A stretch of 64,000 bases of DNA from Photorhabdus noenieputensis (GTDB lineage: Bacteria; Pseudomonadota; Gammaproteobacteria; Enterobacterales; Enterobacteriaceae): NCBI RefSeq assembly GCF_018448935.1, contig NZ_RCWC01000005.1:62001-126000 (forward strand), given 5' to 3'. The notes below the pieces were generated by a model. It saw nothing but the letters and a program-made list of their open reading frames with translations. It made no database searches and was not told where the DNA came from. The translations under genes and the position numbers were made by a program. Shown here piece after piece: positions 30,943 to 41,273 of the stretch; within the stretch, counting starts at the first letter, position 1, and each line of letters begins with the position of its first letter.

Positions 30943-31773
30943 TTAACTTATTAATCTCTCAGCATGGGTATAAATAGTCGCTTTACCGGGTTTACAAAAA
31001 CCAACCAAGGTCAAATGACATCGGTCAGCGATTTCTACAGCCAATGAAGTTGCTGCTGAAACAGCAAATAAAATTTCAACGCCGCAGGTGACTGATTTTT
31101 GCACCATCTCATAACTGGCACGGCTAGATACCAGAACAGCGCCCTGCTGCCAGCCTATTTTTGCCTTCATGCCCAACATTTTATCCAGTGCAACGTGACG
31201 GCCTACATCCTCACATCCTCCCAATAATTTACCGTCTGGATTAATCCAACTTGCAGCATGGGTGCAACCCGTCAATGCACCAACATCCTGGACGTTAGTC
31301 AATTGAGAGAGAGCATGGTCAAGGTGGTTTAATGAAAAGGTTTGAGTGAAAGGCAACGGGGAAATCGGGCGAAAAATATCAGAAAGTTGCTCTGTACCGC
31401 AGATGCCACAGCCTGTTCGTCCAGCCAGATTACGCCTGCGTTCTTTCAAACCAGCAAAACGACGGCTAGAAAGTTCGATTTGCAACTCAATGCCGCCGTT
31501 ACAATTAGGGATAATATCAATGCCACGAATCTCGTGTTGAGATTCAATAATGCTTTCGGAAAGCGAAAACCCAATAGCAAAATATTCGAGATCTTTGGGA
31601 CTTGCCATCATTACGGCATGCGAAATACCGTTGTAAACTAAAGCAACAGGAACTTCTTCTGCAATCCAATCAGCTTTTAATGTATCGAGATGGTGTTTTT
31701 GTTGAACGTTCGTTCGTTTTACGCCCTCAATCACACCAAATGGTAACAACTTCCCTGATTTTACGTTATACAT
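30943..31773 (-). CDS. fdhD: Formate dehydrogenase accessory sulfurtransferase FdhD
   Basis: FdhD passes sulfur from IscS to the molybdenum cofactor of formate dehydrogenase, which is needed for activity. The 276-residue product has the sulfur-carrying loop [11 protein letters not shown] (two cysteines in CxxC), [33 protein letters not shown] and [20 protein letters not shown], all family hallmarks. It is divergent from fdoG, as in E. coli. Confidence 0.96.
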   Translation of the reverse strand: MYNVKSGKLLPFGVIEGVKRTNVQQKHHLDTLKADWIAEEVPVALVYNGISHAVMMASPKDLEYFAIGFSLSESIIESQHEIRGIDIIPNCNGGIELQIELSSRRFAGLKERRRNLAGRTGCGICGTEQLSDIFRPISPLPFTQTFSLNHLDHALSQLTNVQDVGALTGCTHAASWINPDGKLLGGCEDVGRHVALDKMLGMKAKIGWQQGAVLVSSRASYEMVQKSVTCGVEILFAVSAATSLAVEIADRCHLTLVGFCKPGKATIYTHAERLIS

Positions 31774-31924
31774 TAGATGAGTTCCTAATAGTGTTACGAC
31801 ATAATAATCGTGTGAAAAAAGAGTCTATACTATTTGTCAGGCAATAAATCTGATCCCGCTACGGAAAGTGGTTTTAATAAGAAAGAACACATTCGAAATT
31901 TTTCCCATGATGGAATGGATACTG

Positions 31925-31969
31925 TTTTAAGACAATGCATTTCAAAACAATGCATTTTAAGACAATGTG
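31925..31969 (+). repeat. Three tandem 15-bp repeats before fdoG
   Basis: TTTTAAGACAATGCA, TTTCAAAACAATGCA and TTTTAAGACAATGTG follow one another directly, ending 15 bp before the fdoG start. They occupy the 5' leader, so they may influence translation or bind a regulator. Confidence 0.8.
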
Positions 31970-31984
31970 AGCGAGGAGATTCCC

Positions 31985-34900
31985 ATGCAAGTCAGCAGAA
32001 GGCAGTTCTTCAAGATCTGCGCTGGCGGTATGGCAGGTACAACGGTAGCCGCGTTGGGCTTTGCACCAACCGCAGCCCTTGCACAAACACGTAATTATAA
32101 ATTGTTGCGTGCACGTGAAACCCGAAATACCTGTACATACTGCTCTGTCGGTTGTGGGCTGTTGATGTACAGCCTTGGCGATGGCGCAAAAAACGCGAAA
32201 GCAACTATTTTCCATATTGAAGGTGATCCTGATCATCCGGTAAACCGCGGCGCACTTTGTCCTAAAGGGGCTGGCCTGGTTGATTTTATCCATAGCGAAA
32301 GCCGCCTGAAATATCCAGAATATCGCGCAGCGGGTTCTGACAAATGGCAACGTATTACTTGGGATGAGGCATTTGATCGCATCGCTAAGTTAATGAAAGC
32401 AGACCGTGATGCCAATTTCATTAAAACCAATCAAGAAGGTGTGACAGTCAATCGCTGGCTGACGACCGGCATGCTGTGTGCATCTGCTTCCAGTAACGAA
32501 ACAGGGTATCTGTCACAAAAATTTAGTCGCGCTCTCGGCATGCTTGCCGTAGACAACCAAGCACGTGTCTGACACGGACCAACGGTAGCAAGTCTTGCTC
32601 CAACATTTGGTCGCGGTGCGATGACCAACCACTGGGTTGATATCAAGAACGCGAATCTGATCGTCGTTATGGGTGGTAACGCTGCCGAAGCGCATCCTGT
32701 GGGATTCCGTTGGGCAATGGAAGCCAAAATCCATAATAACGCTAAGTTAATCGTGATTGATCCGCGTTTTACCCGAACAGCATCTGTAGCGGATTTCTAT
32801 ACTCCAATCCGTTCTGGTACTGATATTGCTTTCTTGTCAGGTGTCATCTTATACCTGCTAACCAACAATAAGATTAACCATGAATATGTTGAAGCATATA
32901 CCAACGCCAGTCTAATCGTGCGTGAAGATTATTCGTTCAATGATGGTTTATTCAGTGGTTATGACGCAGAAAAACGTCAATACGACAAAACCAGTTGGAA
33001 CTATGCACTGGATGAAAACGGCTTTGCTCAACGTGATATCACGCTTAAGCACCCACGTTGTGTATGGAATTTGTTAAAAGAGCACGTTAGTCGCTACACG
33101 CCCGATGTCGTCACTAATATTTGCGGTACGCCAAAAGAAGATTTCCTGAAAGTCTGTGAATATATTGCAGAAACTTGTGTTAAGGATAAGACTGCTTCTT
33201 TCCTGTACGCACTGGGTTGGACTCAACACTCAGTTGGTGCGCAGAACATCCGAACTATGGCAATGATCCAACTACTGTTGGGCAATATGGGTATGGCGGG
33301 CGGCGGTGTTAATGCATTGCGTGGTCACTCGAATATTCAAGGCTTGACTGATTTGGGGTTATTGTCGCAAAGCTTGCCGGGATATCTGACACTCCCCTCA
33401 GAGAAACAGGCTGATCTGCAAACTTACCTCCAGGCAAATACGCCAAAACCAATGCGGCCGGGCCAAGTTAACTATTGGGGTAACTACCCAAAATTCTTCA
33501 TCAGTCTGATGAAGAGTTTCTACGGTGATAACGCGCGTAAAGATAACAACTGGGGTTTTGACTGGCTGCCAAAGTGGGACAAAGGTTATGATGTTCTGCA
33601 ATTTTTTGACATGATGTCGAAAGGTGAAGTGAATGGCTATATTTGTCAGGGCTTTAACCCGGTAGCTTCTTTCCCGAATAAAAATAAAGTCGTTGATGCC
33701 CTGTCGAAACTGAAATTCCTGATCACTATCGACCCACTTAATACTGAAACTTCAACTTTCTGGCAGAACCACGGTGAATTTAACCAAGTCGATTCATCCA
33801 AAATTCAGACAGAAGTTTTCCGCCTGCCATGTTGCTGCTTTGCAGAGGAAAACGGTTCAATTGTTAACTCTGGTCGCTGGTTGCAATGGCACTGGAAAGG
33901 TGCGGATGCGCCGGGAGAAGCCATCGGTGATGCAGAGATCCTTTCCGGAATCTTCAAACGTCTGCGGGATATGTACCGCGCTGAAGGTGGTGCATCACCA
34001 GAGCCGGTGCTAAACATGACCTGGGATTACTTCAACCCGGACAGCCCCACATCGGAAGAGGTGGCCCAAGAGAGTAATGGCCGAGCACTGGTTGATTTGA
34101 TTGATGCTGATGGCAATGTCATCGTGAAACAAGGTCAGCAATTAACCTCTTTCGCGCAACTACGTGATGATGGTACTACCGCTAGTGGTTGTTGGATCTT
34201 TGCCGGAAGCTGGACGCCGGAAGGTAACCAGATGGCCCGTCGTGATAACGCCGATCCGTCAGGATTGGGTAATACGCTAGGTTGGGCATGGGCATGGCCG
34301 TTAAACCGTCGTATTTTGTACAATCGCGCATCGGCTGATCCGCAGGGCAAACCTTGGGATGCGAAACGTCAGTTATTGACGTGGGATGGCATTAAGTGGG
34401 GTGGCGTCGATACTGCTGATTACAGTGTGGCTGCGCCGGAAACGGATGTCGGTCCATTTATCATGCAACCGGAGGGTATGGCGCGTCTGTTTGCTATTGA
34501 TAAGATGGCAGAAGGGCCATTCCCTGAACACTATGAACCCTTTGAAACACCATTAGGGACCAATCCGTTGCATCCAAATGTGGTATCCAACCCGGCTGCC
34601 CGAGTGTTCAAAAGCGACTTTGAAGCAATGGGTAAGCCAGATAAATTCCCTTATGTGGGAACGACTTACCGCTTGACCGAACATTTCCACTATTGGACAA
34701 AACATGCCTTGTTGAACTCGATTATCCAACCTGAACAGTTTGTGGAAATCGGTGAAAAACTGGCAGAAAAGAAAGGCATTAAGCATGGTGATACCGTCAA
34801 GGTTAGCTCCAATCGTGGTTATATCAAAGCGAAAGCGGTTGTCACCAAACGTATTCGTACCCTGAATGTACATGGTCGTGAAGTGGATACTATCGGTATT

Positions 34901-35032
34901 CCTATTCACTGGGGCTTTGAAGGGGCAGCGAAGAAGGGCTTTATTGCCAATACATTGACACCATTTGTTGGTGATGCGAACACACAAACGCCTGAGTTCA
35001 AAGCGTTCCTGGTTAATGTGGAAAAAGTGTAA
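31985..35032 (+). CDS. fdoG: Formate dehydrogenase-O major (alpha) subunit, selenoprotein
   Basis: The catalytic molybdopterin subunit oxidises formate to CO2 in the periplasm and passes electrons to FdoH. It is 1015 residues when the in-frame TGA at 32570-32572 is read as selenocysteine 196 (NQARV-U-HGPTVAS). A Tat signal (SRRQFFKIC...) opens the protein, followed by a 4Fe-4S site beginning [11 protein letters not shown]. The two open segments 31985-32569 and 32573-35032 are in one frame and both highly like E. coli FdoG/FdnG. A SECIS hairpin follows the TGA. selA and selB are present in the window. Start ATG 31985 has GAGGAG upstream. Confidence 0.97.
32584..32601 (+). promoter_or_regulatory. 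SECIS element for fdoG selenocysteine insertion
   Basis: Eleven bases after the TGA, GGTAGCA-AGTCT-TGCTCC can fold: two G-C pairs, a bulged U, four pairs and a 5-nt loop containing GU. The bulged U and loop G-U match the bacterial SECIS features bound by SelB in E. coli fdhF and fdnG. Confidence 0.85.
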
Positions 35033-35043
35033 AGGGAAAAATT

Positions 35044-35973
35044 ATGTCATTGCAAACTCAAGACATCATTCGTCGCTCTGCCACAAATTCTTTTACTCCT
35101 GCACCACGGGTGCGGGATGACCAGGAAGGCGTTGCGAAACTGATTGATGTGACAACATGTATCGGCTGTAAAGCTTGTCAGGTGGCCTGTTCTGAGTGGA
35201 ACGATATCCGTGATGAGATTGGTTATAACGTTGGTGTTTATGATAACCCGGCTGATTTAACCGCTAAATCATGGACTATTATGCGTTTCTCAGAGGTTGA
35301 AGAGAACGGCAGGCTGGAATGGCTGATTCGTAAAGATGGTTGTATGCACTGTGCTGATCCAGGTTGCTTGAAAGCTTGTCCAGCAGAAGGGGCGATCATT
35401 CAGTATGCAAATGGGATTGTTGATTTCCAATCGGAACACTGCATCGGCTGTGGCTACTGTATCGCGGGTTGTCCATTCAATGTACCGCGACTCAACAAAG
35501 AAGATAACCGGGTATATAAATGCACTCTGTGTGTTGACCGCGTTAACGTCGGTCAGGAACCTGCCTGCGTGAAAACCTGTCCGACCGGTGCAATCCATTT
35601 TGGTAGTAAAAAAGCCATGAAGGATTTGGCGGCTGAGCGGGTGAGTGAGTTGAAAGGCCGCGGTTATGAGAATGCGGGTCTGTACGATCCTGATGGTGTT
35701 GGTGGTACTCATGTGATGTATGTACTGCACCATGCTAACAAACCACAGCTATATCATGGCCTGCCGGACAATCCCGCGATCAGCCCGACCATCACCTTCT
35801 GGAAAGGTATTTGGAAGCCACTAGCCGCGGTGGGATTTGCAGCCACATTCGCAGCCAGCCTCTTCCATTATGTGGGTATTGGCCCGAACCGGGTAACCGA
35901 AGAAGACGAAGAAAATGCGCGTCGTGATGCTGAGTCTTCACCGAAATCAGCTAACGGGGAGGAACCGCGATGA
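35044..35973 (+). CDS. fdoH: Formate dehydrogenase-O iron-sulfur (beta) subunit
   Basis: Carries electrons from FdoG to the cytochrome subunit. The 309-residue product has four 4Fe-4S clusters, seen as [42 protein letters not shown] and CTLCVDRVN...CVKTCPTG. A single C-terminal membrane anchor ([20 protein letters not shown]) follows. It starts 11 bp after fdoG and overlaps fdoI by four bases. The C-terminal tail is a few residues longer than in E. coli. Confidence 0.96.
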   Translation: MSLQTQDIIRRSATNSFTPAPRVRDDQEGVAKLIDVTTCIGCKACQVACSEWNDIRDEIGYNVGVYDNPADLTAKSWTIMRFSEVEENGRLEWLIRKDGCMHCADPGCLKACPAEGAIIQYANGIVDFQSEHCIGCGYCIAGCPFNVPRLNKEDNRVYKCTLCVDRVNVGQEPACVKTCPTGAIHFGSKKAMKDLAAERVSELKGRGYENAGLYDPDGVGGTHVMYVLHHANKPQLYHGLPDNPAISPTITFWKGIWKPLAAVGFAATFAASLFHYVGIGPNRVTEEDEENARRDAESSPKSANGEEPR

Positions 35974-36611
35974 AAGGTAGGAAAGATATTATTATCCGTC
36001 ACTCACCGGTTGAGCGAATAAACCACTGGGCGGTGGTACTCTGTTTTCTATTTACCGCCATTAGTGGGTTAGGATTCTTTTTCCCCTCTTTTAACTGGCT
36101 GATGAATATCTTCGGGACGCCGCAATTGTCACGGATTTTGCATCCATTTGTCGGTTCAGCGATGTTTATTTTATTTATCTTTATGTTTTTCAGATATTTT
36201 AAACATAACTTTATCGACAAAGATGACATTGTATGGCTAAAAAACATCCGTAAGATTATGAAAAATGAGGAAGCGGGCGATATTGGTCAGTATAACTTAG
36301 GTCAGAAAGGGGTTTATTGGTCTATCAGCATTTGCTTGATATTACTTGCTGCCAGTGGTGTTATTATTTGGCGTCCCTATTTTGCTGATCTCTTCTCTAT
36401 CCCGCTAATTCGAATTGCACTTCTAGTCCATTCAATGTCAGCTATTGGTTTAATCTTGACGATTATGGTTCACGCTTATGCTGCATTCTGGGTGAAAGGA
36501 TCTCTCCGAGCAATGGTTGAAGGTTGGGTAACTCGTGGTTGGGCGAAGAAACATCACCCACGTTGGTATCGCGAAGTGATGAAACAGGAACAACAAGAAG
36601 ATAAACGTTAA
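35970..36611 (+). CDS. fdoI: Formate dehydrogenase-O cytochrome b556 (gamma) subunit
   Basis: A 213-residue membrane protein with four hydrophobic segments. It binds two haems b and passes electrons from FdoH to quinone. Histidines in [37 protein letters not shown] and [12 protein letters not shown] are the expected haem and quinone ligands. It ends the fdoGHI operon; in E. coli fdhE follows immediately, but here it is displaced to 44144. Confidence 0.96.
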   Translation: MKGRKDIIIRHSPVERINHWAVVLCFLFTAISGLGFFFPSFNWLMNIFGTPQLSRILHPFVGSAMFILFIFMFFRYFKHNFIDKDDIVWLKNIRKIMKNEEAGDIGQYNLGQKGVYWSISICLILLAASGVIIWRPYFADLFSIPLIRIALLVHSMSAIGLILTIMVHAYAAFWVKGSLRAMVEGWVTRGWAKKHHPRWYREVMKQEQQEDKR

Positions 36612-36628
36612 TACGTTTCGAATATAAT

Positions 36629-36658
36629 CATAAGCAGGATAGTCATATCCTGCTTATG
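36629..36658 (+). terminator. Hairpin after fdoI
   Basis: A perfect 13-bp stem CATAAGCAGGATA / TATCCTGCTTATG with a 4-nt loop begins 17 bp after the fdoI stop. It lacks a T-run but is placed to end or stabilise the fdoGHI transcript. Confidence 0.6.
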
Positions 36659-36786
36659 ACTCATTAAGTGTGAATAAACACAAGGAATGATTAGATATTA
36701 AGTTCAATACTTTTGTTTAAACTATTTTTTATCATAAACTTTTAAATTAAATTCACTTTCTATTTTAATCTGTTTTCTCCTTTGAT

Positions 36787-36825
36787 ATAAAATAAGGCAT
36801 CAAAAAATTTGATGCCTTATTTTAT
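36787..36825. terminator. Terminator of methyltransferase gene 1 (bidirectional)
   Basis: A perfect 18-bp stem around GGCATCAAA / TTTGATGCC with AT-rich base and 3-nt loop, between the convergent fdoI and first methyltransferase. The same GGCATC...GATGCC core recurs after each of the five methyltransferase genes. Confidence 0.85.
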
Positions 36826-36892
36826 ATATTCTATCCTTAAAGAGACAATATCCATATAATCATCTTTGGGAATAATCTATAGTTCCTACAAT

Positions 36893-37849
36893 TTATTTTA
36901 TCCGTAGTTCGATAAATGAATATGGTGAATATGATTGATCAACAAGTTTAGTCTCTTGAACGACAAGTCCAGCTTGGTTCGCCAGATTTTCAAATTCAGC
37001 AAAACTACGTTCTTTCCCTAAAAATAACATATCCATTAATATATCGAAAGATCTCGAAAATTCTGGCTCTTTCACCATATTTATCAATAATAGAGATGCA
37101 TTTTTATCCATTGCTTTGCGGAAATTCTCCAAAATAAGTATTGAGTCACTATCTGACCAATTATGGAGAACATTTTTTAAAATATACAAATCATAACCGG
37201 ATGGAATTGACTTGAGAAAATCCCCATTGATAAAATCTATATTATCAGAAACGGGAAGTTCATTATATCTATCCAATACAGCATAATGTTTTCCTTTTAC
37301 CTTTTCACTGATTCTTGTTAAAAGCTCTCCCTCTCCCCCTCCAACATCTAATATTCTATTGTGCTGATTAAAATCATAAATACCAAGTAACTTCTCCACT
37401 ATTAAATTTGAGACTCTTGTCATTAAAGAATCAAAATTTGATTTGAGAAATTTGTTACCATCCAAATATTCAAAGAATGGCTTACCATGTGCCATTTCAA
37501 ATGCCGATTTACCATCATCTTCAAATAAGGATTTTCCATACATTAACCAAGCATTACAGTAATATGAGCAAATTTCAAGCTTTATCATGAATGTCTCAAA
37601 ACTTTCAGGATCGGAAAACACCTGGCACTCATCAGAAAGCCTAAATTTATTATCCTTACTAACCAACACCCCCATTTCAACTAAGAAATCACATAATCTA
37701 CTAAACCGAGCATAATTAACACCAGATTTACGGGAAAGCTCGCTTATATCGACATAAATTCCATCTTTAAAGTGAGTAGATAATCCGGTATCAACAAAAG
37801 CATGAATTGCAGCTGATCTTCTATTTGATGCAATCAGTTCAGTTAGCAT
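36893..37849 (-). CDS. SAM-dependent O-methyltransferase, array copy 1
   Basis: A 318-residue methyltransferase of the plant/polyketide O-methyltransferase type (Methyltransf_2). An N-terminal winged helix for dimerisation covers about residues 1-80 (DISELSRKSGVNYARFSRLC). The SAM site ILDVGGGEGELL is at about 166-177. The catalytic histidine lies in LKNVLHNWSDSDS (H229). A ribosome site AAAGGA precedes the ATG. It is the most leftward of five tandem paralogues. In Photorhabdus closely related methyltransferases are known to tailor anthraquinone pigments; this array is probably that set (inference). Substrate position cannot be read. Confidence 0.9.
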   Translation of the reverse strand: MLTELIASNRRSAAIHAFVDTGLSTHFKDGIYVDISELSRKSGVNYARFSRLCDFLVEMGVLVSKDNKFRLSDECQVFSDPESFETFMIKLEICSYYCNAWLMYGKSLFEDDGKSAFEMAHGKPFFEYLDGNKFLKSNFDSLMTRVSNLIVEKLLGIYDFNQHNRILDVGGGEGELLTRISEKVKGKHYAVLDRYNELPVSDNIDFINGDFLKSIPSGYDLYILKNVLHNWSDSDSILILENFRKAMDKNASLLLINMVKEPEFSRSFDILMDMLFLGKERSFAEFENLANQAGLVVQETKLVDQSYSPYSFIELRIK

Positions 37850-38045
37850 TGAGCCATCCTTTATATCTGTATATTATGAAGAAATTAAGTATTTTATCAA
37901 AAATCCAAGAAATACCATGATGATAGATTGGATATCCTGACAACCCATTTGAATTAAAATGTAATTATTAGCTTCGTTATCTTTTCATGTAAAGATTCAA
38001 TTCATCTTACTTCCGCATTTTTGAGAGTAAGTTTTTAACTATCAG

Positions 38046-38085
38046 ATTATATTAAATTTGATAAAAAAAAATGACAAAGATCACA
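38046..38085 (-). promoter_or_regulatory. Promoter with CRP-like site, methyltransferase copy 1
   Basis: On the reverse strand a TGTGATCTTTGTCA site (38072-38085, CRP-like) lies 20 bp before a perfect TATAAT (38051-38046). This would put the site near -40, a class-II activator position, with a leader of about 190 nt before the ATG at 37849. Confidence 0.65.
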
Positions 38086-38342
38086 ATTAACTCTTCTCAT
38101 AACCCTTAAAAATTAAACAACCGAAAATAACGTAGTGTATATATTGCCATTTACATTCATTTATAAAAGAAATGATAATTATAAAACCTGAAAAATTATA
38201 GGTATTTTTTAAATGTACTATTTCTGCAACAGGAAAAGAAACATCAATGATGTTCCTTTCCAAATCATCAATTAAGGGTAGCCATATTCTACCTATTGTT
38301 AATTAATTTTAATGCATATGTTTTTATAATGTAAGATAAAAA

Positions 38343-38369
38343 TATGGCATCAGGTATTTTGATGCCATA
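38343..38369 (-). terminator. Terminator of methyltransferase copy 2
   Basis: Inverted repeat TATGGCATCA / TGATGCCATA with a 7-nt loop, about 70 bp after the stop of copy 2. Confidence 0.75.
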
Positions 38370-38441
38370 CTTGTTATATCTATTTTCAGAGATACAATAT
38401 CCATATAATTATTTTTGTGAAACTCCATGATTATCTGTAAT

Positions 38442-39395
38442 TTATTTTACCCTCAGTTCTATAATTGCATATTTCTCATTTATATCTTTGATATCCTTAA
38501 CGACAAACCCTGCTTGGTTAGCTAAATTTTCTAATTCATTCAAATAACGCTCTTTTCCTAATAATAGTACATCCATTAATATATCCGTAGAGTCAATTAT
38601 TTCCAATCGTAATTTTTTCACTGTGCTTATCAACAAAACAGTTGCATTATCACCCATAGCTTTTCGGCAGCTCTGCAAAATTAACACCGCGTTATTATCA
38701 GACCAATTATGGATAACATTCTTTAAAATATATAAATCATAACCGGATGGAATTGACTTAAAAAAATCTCCGTTTATAAATTCAATACCTTCTAAAACTG
38801 GAACTTCATTATATCTGTCTAATACAGCATAATGCTTTCCTTTTACCTTTTCACTCATTCTTATCAGAAGATTTCCTTCTCCTCCTCCAACATCTAATAT
38901 TCTGTTGTATCGACTAAAATCATAAATATCGAGTATTTTATCTATTATTTTATCCGAATTTTTTGACATAAAAGAATCAAAATTTGATCTGAATAATTCA
39001 TGATTGTCCAAATATTCAAAAAATGATTCTCCATGCGCTATCTCAAATGCCGTTTTACTATTATTCTCATATAATGATTTTGAATACATTGACCAAGCAT
39101 TCCAATATTCTGGGCTAACTTCGCACCTTATCATTAATGACTCCATACTTTCAGGATCGGCAAGTGCACTGCATTCCTCAGAAAGTGTCACTCCCTCATT
39201 GCTATTAACCAATACTCCTATTTTGATTAAATATTCACATAACCGGCTAAAACGAGAATGATCAAGACCATATTGACGGGAAAGTTCGCTGATATTTACG
39301 CAGGCCCCATCTTTAAAGTGAACAGACAAACCCATATCAACAAAAGCATAAATTGCGGTTGATTTTCTACATGATGTAATAAGATCGATTAACAT
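38442..39395 (-). CDS. SAM-dependent O-methyltransferase, array copy 2
   Basis: A 317-residue paralogue of copy 1 with the same layout: winged-helix N-terminus (NISELSRQYGLDHSRFSRLC), SAM loop ILDVGGGEGNLL and catalytic NVIHNWSDNNAVLIL. It differs from copy 1 mostly in the substrate-pocket helices (about residues 85-160) and near the C-terminus, where KKLRLEIIDSTDILMDVL replaces the copy-1 sequence. Monocistronic, with its own promoter and terminator. Confidence 0.9.
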   Translation of the reverse strand: MLIDLITSCRKSTAIYAFVDMGLSVHFKDGACVNISELSRQYGLDHSRFSRLCEYLIKIGVLVNSNEGVTLSEECSALADPESMESLMIRCEVSPEYWNAWSMYSKSLYENNSKTAFEIAHGESFFEYLDNHELFRSNFDSFMSKNSDKIIDKILDIYDFSRYNRILDVGGGEGNLLIRMSEKVKGKHYAVLDRYNEVPVLEGIEFINGDFFKSIPSGYDLYILKNVIHNWSDNNAVLILQSCRKAMGDNATVLLISTVKKLRLEIIDSTDILMDVLLLGKERYLNELENLANQAGFVVKDIKDINEKYAIIELRVK

Positions 39396-39609
39396 AGCGT
39401 TATCCTTTATATCATAAAGAAATGAAGTATTTTATATAAAACCCAAGAAATACCGTGATGATTGATTAAGTATTTTAACAACATATTTTCACCAAATTGC
39501 GATTATTAGTTTTGTTACCTTTTCATCATGAAATAATAAATTTTTATTCCCATTATTTTCCAACAAGTTAACTCAATTTAATTATCCATTTCTAGTCGTA
39601 ACTTATTAT

Positions 39610-39649
39610 ACTATATTAAATTTGATAAAAATAAATGATAAAGATCACA
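39610..39649 (-). promoter_or_regulatory. Promoter with CRP-like site, methyltransferase copy 2
   Basis: Reverse strand TGTGATCTTTATCA (39636-39649) is 20 bp from TATAGT (39615-39610), the same spacing as in copy 1. Confidence 0.6.
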
Positions 39650-39774
39650 ATTAATACTTTCCTGGATATTTGAAAATTAAACAAGGAAATATAATTTAAT
39701 TTTGATATTAAACCACGATTATTATAAAATTTAAATCCACATTCTATTTAAACATTTTATTGATATAAAGTAAA

Positions 39775-39805
39775 AATATGGCATCAAATATCTCGACGCC
39801 ATATT
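39775..39805 (-). terminator. Terminator of methyltransferase copy 3
   Basis: AATATGGC / GCCATATT arms enclose ATCAAATATCTCGAC, with one mismatch extending the stem; about 70 bp after the copy-3 stop. Confidence 0.7.
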
Positions 39806-39874
39806 TTCCATATATTTATCAAAAATACAATATCCATATCGTTATATTTAATTAAGCTTCATATTATCTATAAT

Positions 39875-40828
39875 TTATTTTACGCCTAGTTGAATAATTG
39901 AATATGATTCATCGATATCTTTAACATCTTGAATAATCAACCCTGCTCGTTTAGCCAAACATTCAAATTCCGTTAAGTTACGCTCTTGCCCTAAAGATGT
40001 CATATCCATCAATATATCTAAATATTTAACAAATTTAGATTGTGGTTTTTTCATTAAAGTTATTAATAAAATAGTTGCATTATTATCCATTGCCTTTCGG
40101 CAATTTTCTAAAATGAGTATTGATTCATTATCAGACCAATCATGAATAATATTCTTTAAGATATATAAATCGTAACCTGATGGAATTGATTTGAAAAAAT
40201 CTCCATCTATAAAATTTATATTTTCGTAAGTAGGACTCTTATTATATCTATCCAATACAGCGTAATGTTTCCCTTTTACCCTTTCACTGATTTTTATCAA
40301 AAGATTCCCTCTTCCTCCTCCAACATCTAATATTTTATCGTGTTGGCTAAAATCATAAATATCAAATAATTTTTCAATCATTTTATCCGAGTTTTTTGAC
40401 ATTAAAGAATTAAATTTTGCTCTGAGCAATTCATTGCTATCCAAATATTCAAAGATTGGTTTTCCATGTGCTATTTCAAATGCCGATCTACCATTATTTT
40501 CAAGCAAGGATTTTGGATACATTAACCAAGCGTTCCAGAAATCCGAATCAAATTCCCACTTTATCATTAACGATTCTATACTTTCAGGATCGGCAAGCGC
40601 ACGGCATCCATCAGAAAGTGCAACTCTATCATTGCAACTAACCAATACTCCAATTTCAATTAATAAATCACATAATCTATTAAGTCGCGAATAATCAATA
40701 CCACATTGACAGGCAAGTTCATTGATATCCATACAGGCCCTATCTTTAAAGTAAACAGACAAACCTGTATCAACAAAAGCATAGATGGCAATTGATTTTC
40801 TATATGACGCAATAAGTTCAACTAGCAT
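39875..40828 (-). CDS. SAM-dependent O-methyltransferase, array copy 3
   Basis: A 317-residue paralogue. The SAM loop is ILDVGGGRGNLL, with arginine in place of the acidic residue of other copies. The catalytic segment is NIIHDWSDNESILIL, so HDW as in most family members, not HNW as in copies 1, 2 and 5. The N-terminal winged helix reads DINELACQCGIDYSRLNRLC. Own promoter and terminator. Differences in the active-site neighbourhood hint at a different methylation position. Confidence 0.9.
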   Translation of the reverse strand: MLVELIASYRKSIAIYAFVDTGLSVYFKDRACMDINELACQCGIDYSRLNRLCDLLIEIGVLVSCNDRVALSDGCRALADPESIESLMIKWEFDSDFWNAWLMYPKSLLENNGRSAFEIAHGKPIFEYLDSNELLRAKFNSLMSKNSDKMIEKLFDIYDFSQHDKILDVGGGRGNLLIKISERVKGKHYAVLDRYNKSPTYENINFIDGDFFKSIPSGYDLYILKNIIHDWSDNESILILENCRKAMDNNATILLITLMKKPQSKFVKYLDILMDMTSLGQERNLTEFECLAKRAGLIIQDVKDIDESYSIIQLGVK

Positions 40829-41017
40829 TAGTTATCCTTTATATTTATTTTATAAAAAGATGAATTGTTTTATTTAAAAATCAGAAAATACATGATGATT
40901 TATTAGGTATTCTGATAACTAAAATGTAATCATTAACTTTATATCATTCTCCTTATCTTACAATTTGTTAACTCACCTTGATTCTGTGTTTTAGAGATTC
41001 AAATTGTTACTTATCAG

Positions 41018-41057
41018 ACTATATTAAATATAATAGAGAAAAATAATGAAGATTACA
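41018..41057 (-). promoter_or_regulatory. Promoter region, methyltransferase copy 3 (degenerate CRP-like site)
   Basis: The TATAGT-like -10 (41023-41018) is kept, but the activator site is altered (TGTAATCTTCA on the reverse strand at about 41047-41057), with bases missing relative to copies 1, 2 and 4. Confidence 0.45.
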
Positions 41058-41190
41058 ATTAACTCTTTAAAGGGGTTTTAAAAACAAAACAAAATGATTT
41101 AATATATTTATTCTTGCTATTTAAATAATTTTCATCCCCGGAGAATAAATTTCCTCTCCGTTTTAATGCCTATATATTTCATTAATATAA

Positions 41191-41229
41191 AACAATCATG
41201 GCATCAAATATTTCGACGCCATGATTGTT
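41191..41229 (-). terminator. Terminator of methyltransferase copy 4
   Basis: A perfect 12-bp stem AACAATCATGGC / GCCATGATTGTT, about 45 bp after the copy-4 stop. Confidence 0.8.
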
Positions 41230-41273
41230 ACATATTTATTCAGAGGAAAAATATCCATATAATTATCTTTACG

